This document shows positions 1-14,000 of a stretch of DNA of 64,000 nt, piece after piece. The translations under genes and the position numbers were made by a program. The stretch covers positions 5,205 through 69,204 of the forward strand of contig NW_002476439.1 of NCBI RefSeq assembly GCF_000189635.1, in the 5' to 3' direction. Below the pieces are notes generated by a model. That model saw nothing but the letters and a program-made list of their open reading frames with translations. It made no database searches and had not been told where the DNA came from. Each line of letters opens with the position of its first letter. The first letter of the stretch is position 1. The stretch is from Tetrahymena thermophila SB210. Its lineage: Eukaryota > Ciliophora > Oligohymenophorea > Hymenostomatida > Tetrahymenidae.

Positions 1-730
1 AAAATAAAAAAAATTCATCGGAAATCTTGATAGCAGATAAGAAATTATTTAAATATCATTTAATGTAATATAATTTCTCTTTATAATAAGAATTTGCAGG
101 TGGTATTATTTAATGATAAATCTGTAGTGCTTTTTTTAATAAATTTAGATTCTAAATATATTTATTTGCAAAAAAATAGTATTCACATTTAATTCCTATT
201 TTTATTTTAAAAAAATTTGATATCTTGTAAATTAATCTGTATGATATTTTTTTAAATTTTGACTTAAAATTAAGTTTTCTTTTTTATTCTGAGATGATTT
301 ATTTTCAATTATACATATCAGAAAAAATTTGAAGGAAAAAATCAATAATTAATTCATAACAATTATGAATCGAGTATTTAATTAAAGCTGATAAATTCTT
401 AAGTTGAAAATTTTAAATTCAAAAAAATATTTATAAAGCATTAATCAGGAAATAGAATCTTAATTTATAAAGGATTGCTTATTTAATTTGGTAAATATCT
501 TTTTAAAAATTTAAGCATTTTAATTGTTAATCGCATTAAAGAAAATTGATGAATTTTGTATATATTTAACAGGTTGATAGAATCAACTTTTTAAATTAAA
601 TAGAGTCAGATATAAAATACGATTTTACAATACTTAACGAGTACTTTAATATATGCAGATAAGCATCTAGTTACACATAAATAATAAGTTAATCAAATTT
701 AATGTGAATCTAGAAATATTCAATTTTATT

Positions 731-1159
731 TCAAATGTTATTTTTGCAGTTTCCTTATATTGTATATAAGATGTTAGGGGAAACACATGCTTGGCATCTG
801 TTTTCGATTTAAATGGTGCAAGGAGGGACAAAACATTTAATATTTTTATTGAAGTAGGCACAAGAGATGTCGACATCGTTGGTACAGTTTTCAACTCTGT
901 TTTCAGCAGGAGAGCAAAAGTTAGCTTCAGGGTGGTAATCTTCACACTTTCCGCTTACAGTGAAATCAACCTTTCCGATTTGGCAAGCAATGCAGTGGTT
1001 AATGAATGTGTGCTTGATCAATTTTCCATTACCTTTAATACCACAGACCTAAGCAGAGTTGGTGGCACATTTGACCATTCTACCATCTGCAGGACATTCT
1101 TGGATGAGTTAGGCAGCAGCTAAGCAGAAAATTGCAGAGAAAATTATTAATAATTGCAT
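731..1159 (-). CDS. Secreted double Kazal-like cysteine-rich protein
   Basis: A single exon of 142 codons, ATG at 1159 and TGA at 731-733, read with TAA/TAG as Gln. It begins with a clear signal peptide (MQLLIIFSAIFCLAAAQ). The mature part holds two cysteine modules. The first has VCG followed by NHCIAC, the second has paired Cys around PPC followed by NRCQAC and a final GNC. Spacing of the C-x-C and N-x-C-x-x-C pairs resembles the Kazal-type serine protease inhibitor fold, a family expanded in Tetrahymena. The expected role is an extracellular or secretory-granule protease inhibitor, which is inference. The start is favoured because the signal peptide begins exactly there. Family call moderate, secretion call strong. 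Confidence 0.7.
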
Positions 1160-2904
1160 TTAGATTATTTTTTTTGTTTTCTAAATCAGAAACTTGCTTT
1201 TAATATTTTTTTAAATTAATTTCTTTTGAGAAAATCGCTTAATGTTGTCAACTTTTAAAGGTAGAAAGCAAATAAGAAGTGGGAATATTAATTTTATTTG
1301 AGTCAACTTCACTTTAAAGATTCTAATTTAATTAGATACTAATTTTAATTCTTTTGTCAAATTTAGGTGAATATTTTTCCTTTCTAAATTAATCTGGAAA
1401 AAGCAATTTAAATAATTTTGACAAAAATTTATATTTTTTGATTTTTAGCAATTAATATTTGAGAGAACAATATTAAAACAATAATTTTATTCTTAATATG
1501 AATGAACGAAAAAAGGAAGGAAGGAAAGAAAGATGTTCAACTTTTATTGAATAAATATTTTATTTTTATTCTTAAGTCTTGAGTTTAAAAATATCTAATG
1601 TAGAAATAAATTAATTCATTCATCTATTCTTATTTCAAGTTTGATTTCAGAACCTTACAGTGACTCCTAAAAGATTTTGTCAAAAATATTCTGAAAAGCA
1701 TCAGAATTTAATTATACGCAATCTTTTTGTTTAGGTATTTTTATTAAAATTGTGTTATATGGTAATGATTATTACACCTGATCTTCAATTCAATTACTTA
1801 ATATCAAATGGATATTTATATATATTAATATTACCATTAATTTAATACTTTCATTCTAAAGCAACAAGTGAAGATAGATTATATTTATCATAATTAAATT
1901 CATCATCACAGCAAAGTAATTCTAATAATTTCATACTGTAATATGATACTTGTTCTCACAAATTGATTTGAAAAGAATCCTCTAAAATTTGGCAATTATT
2001 TCCTTTAAAATTGATAAAAATGATTTTATATTTTAATAAATATCTTTCTAAAACATTTTTTAATAGAATTGCAATAATGAATTTAAAAACAAAAAAAATA
2101 TAGATTAAATCAAAATTCAAAGTAATTAATTACTGATGAGGATAGTCTTAAAAGCTGAAGAAAAGCTTTATCTATATTTTAGCCTAACATTAATTTAATA
2201 TATTTTAAATCAAAGTAAGCTGAAAAGATTTTTAATGACAATTAAAAGTAATTCTCGCATTTAAATATCCAAATTTTAAATATAATTTTTAAAATTCAAT
2301 AATAGAATAAATATAAGCATATTAATTTAATATTTTAAATAACTATAATTATATTAAAACATAGTAATTATACAAATAAAAATATTTTGATTTTTAATAT
2401 ACTACATAATATTATTGGTAGAAAGCCAATCTTTGTTTATTCCCTTATCAAAAATTGCAAAAATTATTAATTTATATCATATTACTTAGATAATTCGAAA
2501 TAAATAGCACTTTCATGAAATAAATTCTTGAGAACGCAAAAACAAAAAAAATACAAACTGCTTTAATTAGATTGGTTAACACTTTAAACTTGCTTTCACC
2601 AAATAATTTATTTAAGCAAATACCTTTCTAATTTAGCTGGTATTCAAATTAAATTTTATAAATTTTTTTGTATAAGTAAATTAGATTAATATTATAAATA
2701 ACAATTTGATAAATTTAGGCATTAAAGATTTTTTTTATCATTTTTAAATTAAAATTAATAATTTTAAATTACATTATTTATTTTTTATAATATCTTTATT
2801 AATAAAAAATTTAATATTTTTAATTTATTTTTATTGAAGTTGAAATCAAATAAAAAAAGTAAAATTTTCTTAATTAATTAATTTTTTTTAAGCTTTTAAA
2901 AATA
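1160..2904. other. A+T-rich non-coding stretch
   Basis: Very A+T-rich sequence with no reading frame that looks coding in the ciliate code. It presumably holds the promoter of the Kazal-like gene near its left edge. No RNA gene or distinctive repeat was seen. Confidence 0.5.
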
Positions 2905-3312
2905 TCAAGTATTTCTTTTATTTATTATTATTATTATTATTAATACTTGATAGAGATAAAATTAAGCTACGCAAAATAAAATAAATTATTAATAACATAA
3001 TTATTATTGTAATTATATTTCTCTACTTTATCTTTTAAAATACTTTTAAAGTTAAATCTAATGTTTCAGAATCAATAACAATAGTTTTGTCATATTATGA
3101 TAACAAGAAGTAGTAGTAGCAGCAAAGTTTTAGAATAACTTTTCTAAAATCTTAAAAATTTGTAAGGCTAGAGACTTTGTTGACCTGCCAAGACAAATTA
3201 GAAAGGTTATGAGGTCTACTTTTGAATATAAACTCCAAATGAGGTCAGGATCAGAATGAGCTACTTCATAAAAATGTAAGTACCAATCTACAAGATCCTC
3301 AAGTTTCATCAT
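2905..3312 (-). CDS. Hypothetical protein, about 135 aa
   Basis: An open frame from ATG at 3312 to TGA at 2905-2907. The first 60 residues have the base composition of a real exon: Asp/Glu/Trp-containing helical sequence (LEDLVDWYLHFYEV, then SDPDLIWSLYSKVDL). The distal half turns A+T-rich and may be read-through beyond the true exon end. An upstream small exon is possible, because the frame is closed by TGA only just before the ATG. No family recognised. Confidence 0.3.
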
Positions 3313-3794
3313 CAATTAAGCTAATAATAAAAGTAAAAAAGACTTTCATTTTAATTTAGCCCTGTATAATGATTTCTGATAGTAATTTCTGATAAGTAAT
3401 AATTAATTTGTTAATTTTTGTTTTCCTTTATTTAGAAAAGTAAAAAAGTGATTAATAACTGAATGAATAAAATACTTAAAAATGAAAATTTAAATTTCAT
3501 TAATTTTTTAGGATATTAATTAGACTTTATTTTTTTATTTCTTATCTTTAAATCAAAATTGATTCCAAACTCCTACTTCTTTTTCTATGCTTATCCCAAA
3601 TTTTATATTTTATATCACACTATTTTCCTAAATGTAAGAAGCAAAAATTTAACTAATGCACAAAATAGACTAAACCTTTACCTGATTTATTTTAGTTCAA
3701 TAATCTTTCAATTCTGAGTAATCTAAATAAAAATAGTATATTTGCTTTTATAAACAATTTGAGTTATTTTTTAATTTTGAAAAGTAATTAATAA

Positions 3795-4022
3795 TTGAAT
3801 GAATTAGTAAAAAAAAGTGCTAATTTTTTATACCACTACTTGTTTAATAACAGCAAAGATACATTTATAGAATTTGTAGTAATAAGGATTTTATTTAATG
3901 GATTTTTAATTAAATTGTTATCAGATAAAGATTTGAATTTTAAGATGCTTACAATTCTTAAAAATATTATAGAAGACATTAATTATTTTGATGTATAGCT
4001 TTTAAATGCTTATTTATTTTGA
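3795..4022 (+). CDS. Weak hypothetical ORF, 75 aa
   Basis: ATG to TGA open frame of 76 codons, read through one TAG as Gln. It is hydrophobic and Leu/Ile/Phe-rich, with no recognisable motif. Base composition is only slightly above the surrounding non-coding DNA, so this may be chance. Confidence 0.18.
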
Positions 4023-4326
4023 TTTTATTAGCTATTTCAAATATAAATTCACAATTTAGCTATTTATGCAAAATATTTATACTATTACTTACTTTTTAAT
4101 GCGAATTACTTTACATGATTTCTTAGTAAATTTATTTCTTTTTAAATTTAAATTTGAAATTTAGTTACTTTTTTATCAATTTTTATTATTTTCATATTTT
4201 TCTAAATTATTTTGATACAAACTAACATATTTATTCTAGATTTAAAAAGATAAAATAAAAAAATGATGAAGATAGATCAATCTTTAGTTTTATTTGATCA
4301 ATCAATCTATATAAAAATATTTAATT

Positions 4327-4674
4327 GCTTTCTTATGATTATTTAGCGCTATTTAAACTTTGAAAAAAAATATTAAAATTTATGTATGAATTTGATAGTA
4401 AGGAAAACAAATTAAATTTTTATTCTATTACTTATTTTACTACAATATTCATTGCGTTGGATTTTTTATTTAAGCACAATAGCTTATTTATTAATTCAAT
4501 GCTTTCATATGATTATTTAGAGCTATTTAAACTTTGAAAAACAATCATGAAATTTATGTATGAATTTGATAGTATGGGAAACAAATTAAATTTATATTTT
4601 ATTACTTATTTTATTGCAATATTCATAGTGTTGGATTTCTTATTTAAGCTCAATAGTTTATTTATTTATTCAAG
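4327..4674. repeat. Two-copy tandem duplication, period 174 bp
   Basis: Copy 1 starts at 4327 and copy 2 at 4501, both opening with gctttc. They share long runs, for example gctatttaaactttgaaaa and atttatgtatgaatttgata, with scattered substitutions. It is a local tandem duplication with no coding signal. Confidence 0.8.
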
Positions 4675-4860
4675 TTTATATTTCATTATTAATTATATCC
4701 ATTTTTTTAATAGTTAAATCATATTTTTTTTATAAATATTAAAAGCAAATATAAAATTGGTAATGTATTAATATGAAAATTGACTTCTGTTTATCTCATA
4801 GTAATAATTTAATAACTTTGACACTTATTTTTGTTGTTTTTTAATCTAGATTTTTAAGCA

Positions 4861-5277
4861 ATGTATAAATTGTCTAGTAAGAAGAAATGTTTAATTTTCG
4901 ATTTATTACTTCTATTCAAAAGAAATTTATTTTATTTAATTTCTTATTTAATCTTGCTTACTTTATTTTTATTACATTTAAGTTTTACTTTGGTTATATT
5001 AATACCAACTTTCACTTATTATCGTGAGTTTCTCTTAAGTTTTTTATATCAATATTTTTTTATCAAAATAGTTAGTGAAAGTGTTAATTAAAATACATAA
5101 GTATTTTATCAAATAATAATAAAAAAGCTTATTTTTATATCAAAATAGTAAAAGTGTAAATTAAATTACAGAAGAATTTTATCAAATAATAATAAAAAAG
5201 CTCTTTGTATGAAAAAATTAGCCAAATATAAAATTTTTGACTGTGAGCGTAACTAAAAAAATTAAATATGTGTTTGA
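4861..5277 (+). CDS. Hypothetical small membrane-type ORF, 138 aa
   Basis: ATG at 4861 to TGA at 5275-5277 gives 138 residues in the ciliate code. Residues of about 12-60 are strongly hydrophobic (LLLLFKRNLFYLISYLILL and following), suggesting one or two membrane segments. The distal half overlaps a 77-bp tandem duplication, which weakens the coding case. No family recognised. Confidence 0.25.
5063..5216. repeat. Two-copy tandem duplication, period 77 bp
   Basis: Two adjacent copies beginning tcaaaatag at 5063 and 5140, each running to an aataataataaaaaagct segment. They are slightly diverged. Confidence 0.75.
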
Positions 5278-8200
5278 AAACTAAAATAAATTCCAATAAT
5301 ATTTTTTATCCTAGTTATTTAAATTTTATATTTTAATTTTTTTGCCAATTCAATTAGAATTAATTTATTTATAATCATTAAATAACAACAGAATTTCCTC
5401 AAAGTTTTTTTATTTTATTGAGTGCACGCTTATTTTTATTAACTTTAAATACAATAATTAAATACTCAAAGGATAAGAAAATTTATGCCGCAAATGCATA
5501 ACTTAAATTAATATTGTAACCATATTTTTTGTAAAAATTAAAATCTATAATAAATTAATATCTTAAGTTCACAAAAATATATAATTTTTAAATTATTTAA
5601 TATAATTTACTTATAGAATTGTTAATATTTAATTTATATCAAGTTGATAACTTTAAAATAAGTTCTGATTATTTTGCTTTCCCTTCCATAATCTAAATTC
5701 AGCAGGTTTTTCATAGAGATAGGGTAATTTAAATAAAAAAATCTATTTCTTTACACCTATAGGAGTTAAAAATAATTCTTATTTAAAAAATCATTACAAT
5801 ATAGAAATGGTTTAGACATACAAATATTTTATATCGTATAAATAATTTATGATATTTTGAAAAATTTGAATGGAAAATATACAGCAGCTGACAAAGAATA
5901 ATGAATTTTTTTGCATGAAATTCATCTATTTTTGCTTAGATGGAACAGTGAGTGTTCACATTATATATAACCTTAAGATTCACAGTAAAAAACAATTAAT
6001 TTTATCTTTAATTTGAAATAAATGAGCACCTATTAAACTGCGATAGAGAGGTATTAGAATATCTATTTACCAAATAAATTTGTTAGATTTGGAGAGGAAA
6101 AAAAGATATTAAATTATTTTGTTAAATATATTGTTAATTAGTCGTAAAAAATAATTAATATAAAATATAATAATTTTAGAATAGTGATAATTATCTTTTA
6201 TATCTACAAATAGATATAAGTTTACTTATAAATTAATGGAAAGAAATTTACTCATATTTTTTTAATTTTAAAATGAATGAAAATAATTGTAAATGAACAT
6301 AAAAGTTATTACAAACTTCTATTTTATTAGATTAAAGGAAGTATTTTACTTTATTTTTATTGAGTAAATTTTGATTTAAAATATTAGAAATAATTATTTA
6401 TAATATAAAATTATTGATTGAAAACTAAAAGTTTTAAAATTCAAAACAAAAAAAGTAAGAAGCAAATAGGTAATGAAATTTTAGAAATAAAACAGCTTTG
6501 ATTTTTGAGCTTTTTAGATATTAAAAGGAAACCAATTTCATACAGATTTTGATAATAAATTTTGCGAAAATAATAAATTTCATCAAAAATATTTAAATAA
6601 AATAAATAGCGCGCTTTATGAAAATAAGTAGAAGAACAAGGGTTTTTGATAATTTTAGAAATTAGTTTTGACTTACTTTAAATAAATGGAATGTAATCAA
6701 ATATGTGTTTTCTTTTAGAATTAAAAAAATCTTAAAAAATCATTTCAAAACATTTGTTAAAAATTAAAAAATTTATTTGCTGAATTATAAATTGATGAGA
6801 AAAAAGATAATAAAAACTGCGGGATAAAAGTGATTTTATAAGTAGAAATTAAATAGTGAAATGAGTAACTTGAGACAAAATATTTATTAGGCTATTTGAA
6901 AGCAAGTATGTTTTTAAGAAAATGTGTATGTTTGTTTGAAATAAATAAATAAACAAATGTAATTGAAATGCTTGGAACAAAAAGAATTTATAAATGATTT
7001 TAATAATATATCAGTGGCAAATTGGATTAACCTTCATTTTTGAAGCAAGCTTCAAATAGGCATTTTGGGAATTTTGTCATCATTACTTACTTCTAAATGA
7101 TAATGCTTAAATAAATTTAAAAAAGTAAAAATTAAATAATTTATGGGTTAAACAGTATAATTAATATTTTTTTGAGGTAAATTAATTAAAAATATTCATT
7201 TTTTGAGTATTTTGTATTATGGTTTTTGTTTCTAATTTTAAGCTGAATATTTTATTTAATTAATATAAAATTTTTTTAAAGTGAATCAATTAAATATAAA
7301 ATATTTTAATTGAAAGTATTATTTTTTTTTTTCAGATTAAATTAAAATTTGTTAATTTATTATTTTTTTGGGATGCAATTTAGCAATTAATTTAAAATAT
7401 TTTAACTATGTCGAATAATAAAAAATGGAAAGAATAAAATGGCTTTGGTAATTTTATGTTTAAGGGAAAAGTAGTTGGGTAGAAATGAAAATTTAAGTTG
7501 AAGGAATATAAATGGAAAACAAAAAAAGATAAGCAAAATAACCTTATTATACATAATTTGCCTATAGGCTAGAAAAGCTTTATAAAAAATGTAAATGAAT
7601 GATATAAACGAATATTCAATGGGTTTGATAAAGGTTATTACAAAATACTAAATAAATTACATGGATTAACTATGAATTTAAAGACAAATACTTAATTCTA
7701 AATTATTAGGATAAATGAAAGGAATATTTGCAAAAAAAATAAAAACTAAATTTGGTAAGATAAGGGAAGAATAAGCGAGCTGAAGTAATGGAAAGCAAAG
7801 TGATGAACTTAGACTGATTGAATGATTTATGAATGAATGTATGAGTATATTGAATAAATCAGAAGGTAATTTAGTTATAATAGAGGGACTTTAGAGAATT
7901 GAAATAAAGAAGTGAACTAACAAAATTTGTATAGAAATAGCATGATATAGATTTGTGAAAAAAAATATATGAAAGAAATGAATGAAAAAAAGTGTTTTTT
8001 TGCTCTTTCGCTTGTTAGATGAATTGAATAATTTATATATTTTATTAATTTATTTATTGGCTAAGTGCTTGTTTGATTTATGAATATTTATTTGGTATTA
8101 TTAGGAACTTAAGTACTTTCATTTGAGATTGACTGACTAATTAACTTAGCTTTAATTAGATGACGAAATGAAAAGATAGTGTCTAATTTAAATCCCGACA

Positions 8201-8503
8201 GGAGAGAAAGCTAAAACCAATAAAAGAAAATTTGTAAAAATAATTAAAACAAGTCATAATAAATTAAAAAGAAAAAAAACAAAAATAGTGATCAAGCCTT
8301 TTAAGGAGAGAAGCAATTAATATTTAAATAAAAAATTGAAAAAGGAAATCATTTAAGTAAAATAGAAATCTGAGCCTATTTTAGTAAAAGATCTTCTTCT
8401 TTATTTTTACTATTACTTTTTTTATATTTTTAAGAACCAAACTCTTTCTTCATTAAATTTTACTCTCTTTTCAAATTCAATTCAATTCAATTTCATATTT
8501 ATC
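5278..8503. other. A+T-rich non-coding stretch
   Basis: No convincing gene in any frame with TGA-only stops. Short runs of GAAT/AAAT character are frequent in 6.9-8.0 kb. Nothing else recognised. Confidence 0.5.
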
Positions 8504-9010
8504 ATGCCCTTCACTAGCCGCAACTTCTCCAGTTCACTTTTTATGTCACTTCTTCCACTTTTCTCTCAATCTTTTTTACCCTCTTTCTTGCTAATAAAAA
8601 CTTTGCAAGCAATATCCTCGCTATTCAAATACTCTAATAATAAAGTAATCGCTAGCTATCATCAGAAGAAAAGCTTAGCCTTGATGAATAAGAAATTATA
8701 ATAACTCTAGTAAAACAAGATATTAAAAAAACATACTCTATTTTTGCAGTATGAAAGTAGAACCATTAATGTAAAAGGTAGCTGCAAAATTACCACACTT
8801 TCATAATTAAATTTATCAAAAAACTAATAAAATTTGATTTAATATTGTAGATACTGTATTTTACAGCACATAGATAATTCGCTTACATACCTTTTCATTA
8901 CAATAATATTATTTCCTCCCATGTCCACACATATTTTCTTTACCTAAAACAATAATAACTCTAGTATTCAAATAAAAATCTCTTGTTTCTCCATATAGCT
9001 CGAACTATGA
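8504..9010 (+). CDS. Weak hypothetical ORF, 168 aa
   Basis: ATG at 8504 to TGA at 9008-9010 is open for 169 codons with TAA/TAG read as Gln. The first 60 residues are Ser/Leu/Phe-rich (MPFTSRNFSSSLFMSLLPLF) and have higher G+C than the flanks. The rest is A+T-rich and less convincing. It could be a short exon plus read-through. No family recognised. Confidence 0.22.
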
Positions 9011-10930
9011 TTTATTTAATTACCAAACTCAGTATTTCTCATAAAGGCTAATTGATTTACAGATTACAGCCTGCACTAGCTTAGAAAAATTATTACTAAT
9101 ATTTAATAACACATTTATAATTTTTTTTGCAAGGGCTGAAATTTGTAAACCAAAACTTTGAATGAACCATCTTTTAACCACATTTCAGTGTTACAATACT
9201 AAGTATTTAGCTCATACTTTTTTGCTTGAAGTATTTCTGCTGTAAAATATTCAAAAAGCGTGAGCAAATATAGACATATTAACATAAAATTAAGCTGTTT
9301 GTTTAAGCTTCTTGGATAAGCTATTTGTAAGGCGTATTTAGATTCAAATTAGAATCAAATTTTATGAAAGTTTAATTGTAATTACAAAAATAAATCACAC
9401 ACATTAATTTTGTAATTTTTCACTTACTCCTTTTTTATCAGTATTAACGTTAGTAGGTGCCTTAAAGTTCTTTGAAAATAATCACAGAGAGATAATTGGA
9501 GATTTTTTAAAAATTTGAAAGGAAAATACTTAGTAAATATAAAACCAGTCCTTAAAGCAATGCTATTTACAGCGAAAAATTAAAATTGTTGCTCTAATCT
9601 ATCTTGCTCAATAAATAGCTTAAAAAAAAAAGTTTTAGGACAAATAAATTTTGCGAAAATACTTAAGTAGTTTAGCAATAAAAGAATTGAAAATTCTTTT
9701 TGATTAAATTGATGCTTTTTTAGAAGCAAAATTGAATAAGAGCTATAGCGATATCAAAGCTATTGTAAATATTATAAGTAGATAGAGAGATATTTAAAAA
9801 TTTCTCTTAAAAAAATAAGGATATGTTAAATACATCGACTTTAATTTGATTGAGGAAATTTATTAATTATTTTTGAAAATATATCTTTGATTTGAAATGT
9901 GAAAGAAAAATAATAAAGTAAAGAAAGGTACTTTGCAATACATTTAAAAGTAATAAAAAAGAGAGAAACAAAAATTAAAGACAAATGAATGAAATAAATT
10001 AATAAATTAATAAGTTGCTAATTTTTGAGCGAGAAAATGAATGAATTAACAATTTATGAAAGAAAAAGAATAAAATATTAATGAATAAATTATGATTTAA
10101 GGATGAATAAATTAATAACCTAATTAAAAATAAAGAGGGAGCTAACTAATTAATTAATAAATGAATGAATTATTTAAGCAGTTTTTATCCAAGAAGAGGC
10201 AAGGAGAGAGATAAATGAGAGAGGAAAGAAAGATGAAGTAATTATACAAAAGGTAGCTTGGAATGACAGCAGCTTGTTATCACCAATTTTTATAATAAAT
10301 TAAAAAGGAAATATTTATAGAGTTATTAAATAAATAAAGCAAGCAAATAGTAAATAAAGTAATAAATAAACAAATAAATAAATACATACATACATTCTTC
10401 ATACATATATTAATATACAAACAATATAAGAAAGAAAACTACTAAACAAAAGGCAAAGAAATGATAAAAAAATAAATAAATTAATATTTTAATAAATAAA
10501 CAAAAGCAAACAAAAAAAAAACAAATAAGATAAAAGGAAACATAATTTATTGATTCCCTCCCATCTATTTTGCATGTATTTAATTGAATTGAATTGAATT
10601 AATTAGTTTGTTTAATTTGCCTTTTTATAATTGTATAATTTGTATATAGCATTTAGCTATATTAATCATCATAAAAATCAAAAGAAAATTAATAAGAAAA
10701 AAAGAGAGAAAGAAAGAAAGAGAGAAGAGATAGAGATATAAGTGATATTGAAATAATTAAGCACGCAAATTCAATCTTCATCTTCTTCTTCTTAAATTCT
10801 AAAAAGAGTGCACAAATTTCAAAAATTTTATATTAAATTACTTATTTAACTTAAAATATAAAAGCTAGGTGTAAACTCATAGTTAAATTTAATATTTAGG
10901 TAACAAGCTGATTGAAAAAAACTGGTTATT
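9011..10930. other. A+T-rich stretch with tetranucleotide runs
   Basis: No gene seen. Short-period repeats of AAAT/GAAT/ATAC type are common between about 9.95 and 10.55 kb, and a GAAA/GAGA purine run lies near 10.70 kb. This is the upstream region of the Q/N-rich gene. Confidence 0.5.
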
Positions 10931-11011
10931 ATGCTTTCCAAAAGAATACTCCAATCTCTTACCTAATCGTAATCATGTCCATCATCAAAGTAGCTAGTTT
11001 GCTCAGAAAAT

Positions 11012-14000
11012 ATGAAAATTAATATAATAACATGGATTTATGAGGGTTATCTTAACGAATTTAACAAGCCTCGAGATCAATTATAAGATATTAATTAGAG
11101 GGCAATTGAAAAGAAAGAATTTGAAAATTATCTTGAGTAAAAATTAAGCGATATCAGCATTAATTATGTTGAGATATTTCAAAAAAATTTAATGAGCTGG
11201 CTTTATTCTTTCTTAACTAGAATAAATACTTAAGCTAGCGAGTTAATTAAGAACAAAAACAATTAAGTGTAGCTCTTTGATTCAGTTAAGAAAAGCAATC
11301 CACAAGCTTAGGAAATTATAGACTGTTTTATCTAAGCAAAGCCTGATCCATAAATCAAGGAATCAATCAGTAAGTTTATCACTTTAATTAGCCAACAGCA
11401 AGCACCAAATTAAGAAAACTAGAATTAACACTAATAAGCTAATAATCACCCATAGTATAATAACTACAATTAAGCAGGTAGAATGCAGTAAGGAGGTTTA
11501 TCACAAAATACGCAATAAAATCCTTAGTAAAGTAATCAACAAGTTAAATAAATTCCTCCATAGGGCTAGTAGCAGAATTAGTAAGACTACTAAGAAGGCT
11601 AGCCCTTGTTAAATAATGTACCAAATAAATAGTAATATTTAGATTAACAATAGTATTCAGCGCAAAAATAGTAGTAACAACCTTATAATACTAAAAATAA
11701 CTCTATTTAACCTATCAATTAGCATCAAAATGGTTAACAGTAGCCATCTTAATAGCTTAATCCTTAGTAAGCACATAATATGCAAATGTAGTAAAATATG
11801 CCTTAAAATGGACAAAAATACTCTATGAACGGTTAAATGAATCCCAATAGCAGCAATTTAGCACCTTCTAGTTCTTCAGCTGCTAATCCTGGATAAACTT
11901 ATAATCCATAAAACAAACAAATGAGTTCTGCTTAGCAACAACAATTATTATAATAGCAAAAGCAATACTAATAGAATACTCACGAATACACTGCCTCTAA
12001 TAAGAATCCATAAAATCTGGCAAACTAAGGTTAAAGCAACCACTAAAATAATTAGTAAATACCTTCAAACTAGCACCATCCATCACAATATAGCTAGGGT
12101 CATATAAATGGGCCTAATTAAAACTAGCAGCAATACTCTGCAAACTAAAGTCCAAGTTTGGCTAATAGAGCAGCAACTTAAGGATAGCCTTAAACATAGA
12201 GCGACTAATCCAAATAAATGTCTTCTTATGCCTATCAATAGCAATAGTAGTAAATTAACCAAGGATAACATAGCTAGAACCTTGGTAGATAAAACGGTTA
12301 GCCTCCATAAATTCCTAATCAATAATAGCAAAACTACTAAACTCAATCAAATTAATAGTAAAATCCATTATAGAAATAGCAACAACAATAACAACCACCT
12401 GCACATTTATAATAATAATAAGCTAAAAATATTAATTAAAATAATTAACAGCAATTGCAGAGTTAGCAATCCCAATCATAATAAATGCAGTAATAATAAT
12501 AACAATAGCAATAGGGGTAATAGTAAGTCCTTTTGTAGTAATAAAAGTAAGGTGGCTAACCAAATTAGATTCCTCCTTCAAATATGCAATAAAGAGCTCA
12601 TTGGAATAATTAAAATAAAGCAGGTAACCCTCAATAAAATAATTTTTAAGTTAATCATTAAATGTAAGTCAATCAAAATTAGAAAATGAATGGAGAAACT
12701 AACCCCTAAGTCCCAAAAGAAGAATAAGATTTGAACTCATAAAAAAATAATATGAATTCTCAGTAAAATATTTCACAACAAATGCAATAATAAAATTAAA
12801 CTCAAATTCCACCAAATCACATTCAAAACCAAAATATGCAATAAACAGGTGCTGGAGCTGCTAATATGAACCTTAATAATAGACAAAATATGATGGCAAA
12901 TAGAGCATAAAACTAATAAGGAAACCCTCAATAGGTGCAGCAAGGATCTAATTAATAGCAACAACCTCCTAATCAGTAAGTACCACCAAACAATGTTCCA
13001 GGAAATTTCCATTAATAAAATGGGTAAAATTAAAACCCATCAAGCATGAACTAGTTATAAATTTAGCAGTAATAAAATGTTTAAAAATAAAGAGGAAGAA
13101 GTAATAACTCAGCTGCAAATTTGAATCAGATGAATGAATAAAACTAATAAATTACTTCTAACTCACAACCACCCACAAATAATCCTTAATAAACAGGAAT
13201 GTAATAGCAATTAAAGCCAAATCATTAAATTGCATAAAATATTTAACAATAGTAGCAATAAAATTTAAAACCTGGTCAGGTAATTCCAGGACAGCCGCAA
13301 TAAGGCTAAAAAGGTTTTCCTAATTAACAATAATTATAACCTCTACCAAATGCGATATAAAATTAAAATATGCCTCCATCTGGGTATCCTCATCTCTAAT
13401 AAAATGGAAATGGACTAACTACAATAAGCTCACAAGGATCTAAAGTGAGAATCACTAAATCATAAACACCAGCACCAGATCAGATTTAGTAATAATAATT
13501 TTAACCACCTCAAGTTGATCAATAATTACAGTAATAATAGTAAGAAATTTAATCTTAACCTCCTGCTGCTGCAACAGCAGCTAATACTACTGCTCCTACT
13601 ACTAATGTTGCTAACCCCACTAATGCTGCTACTACTACAACAAATATTACAACAACAGCAGCAACAACAACAACAACAACAACTGCAAAAAGAAGAGGAT
13701 CGTCATAAAATGTATAAAAAGAAGTACCTTTAAGGAAAAAAGCTTCTAAAAGACAGCCAAGCAATTAAGTAAAAGAAGAATCTGATACAATTTAAACATA
13801 ATCTTAAATTTAATAACAGTAAGTACAGAACTAATCCAATCAAAGAGAATAGAATAATATCCCTAACGGAGTTAGCGGATAGGGAGTGCAGTCAAATAAT
13901 GCAGCAGGACCAGGGCAGGTAGGATAGACATCATCATTATTGGGAGCAGCACAAATTCCAACAACATTGCCAGTACCTTACAACTAATTTCATTAGCAAC

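Noticed and set aside
809-1123. Plus-strand and alternative minus-strand standard-code ORFs over the Kazal-like gene
   Set aside because: They are antisense or frame-shifted shadows. Only the minus frame with TAA/TAG as Gln has a signal peptide and ordered cysteines.
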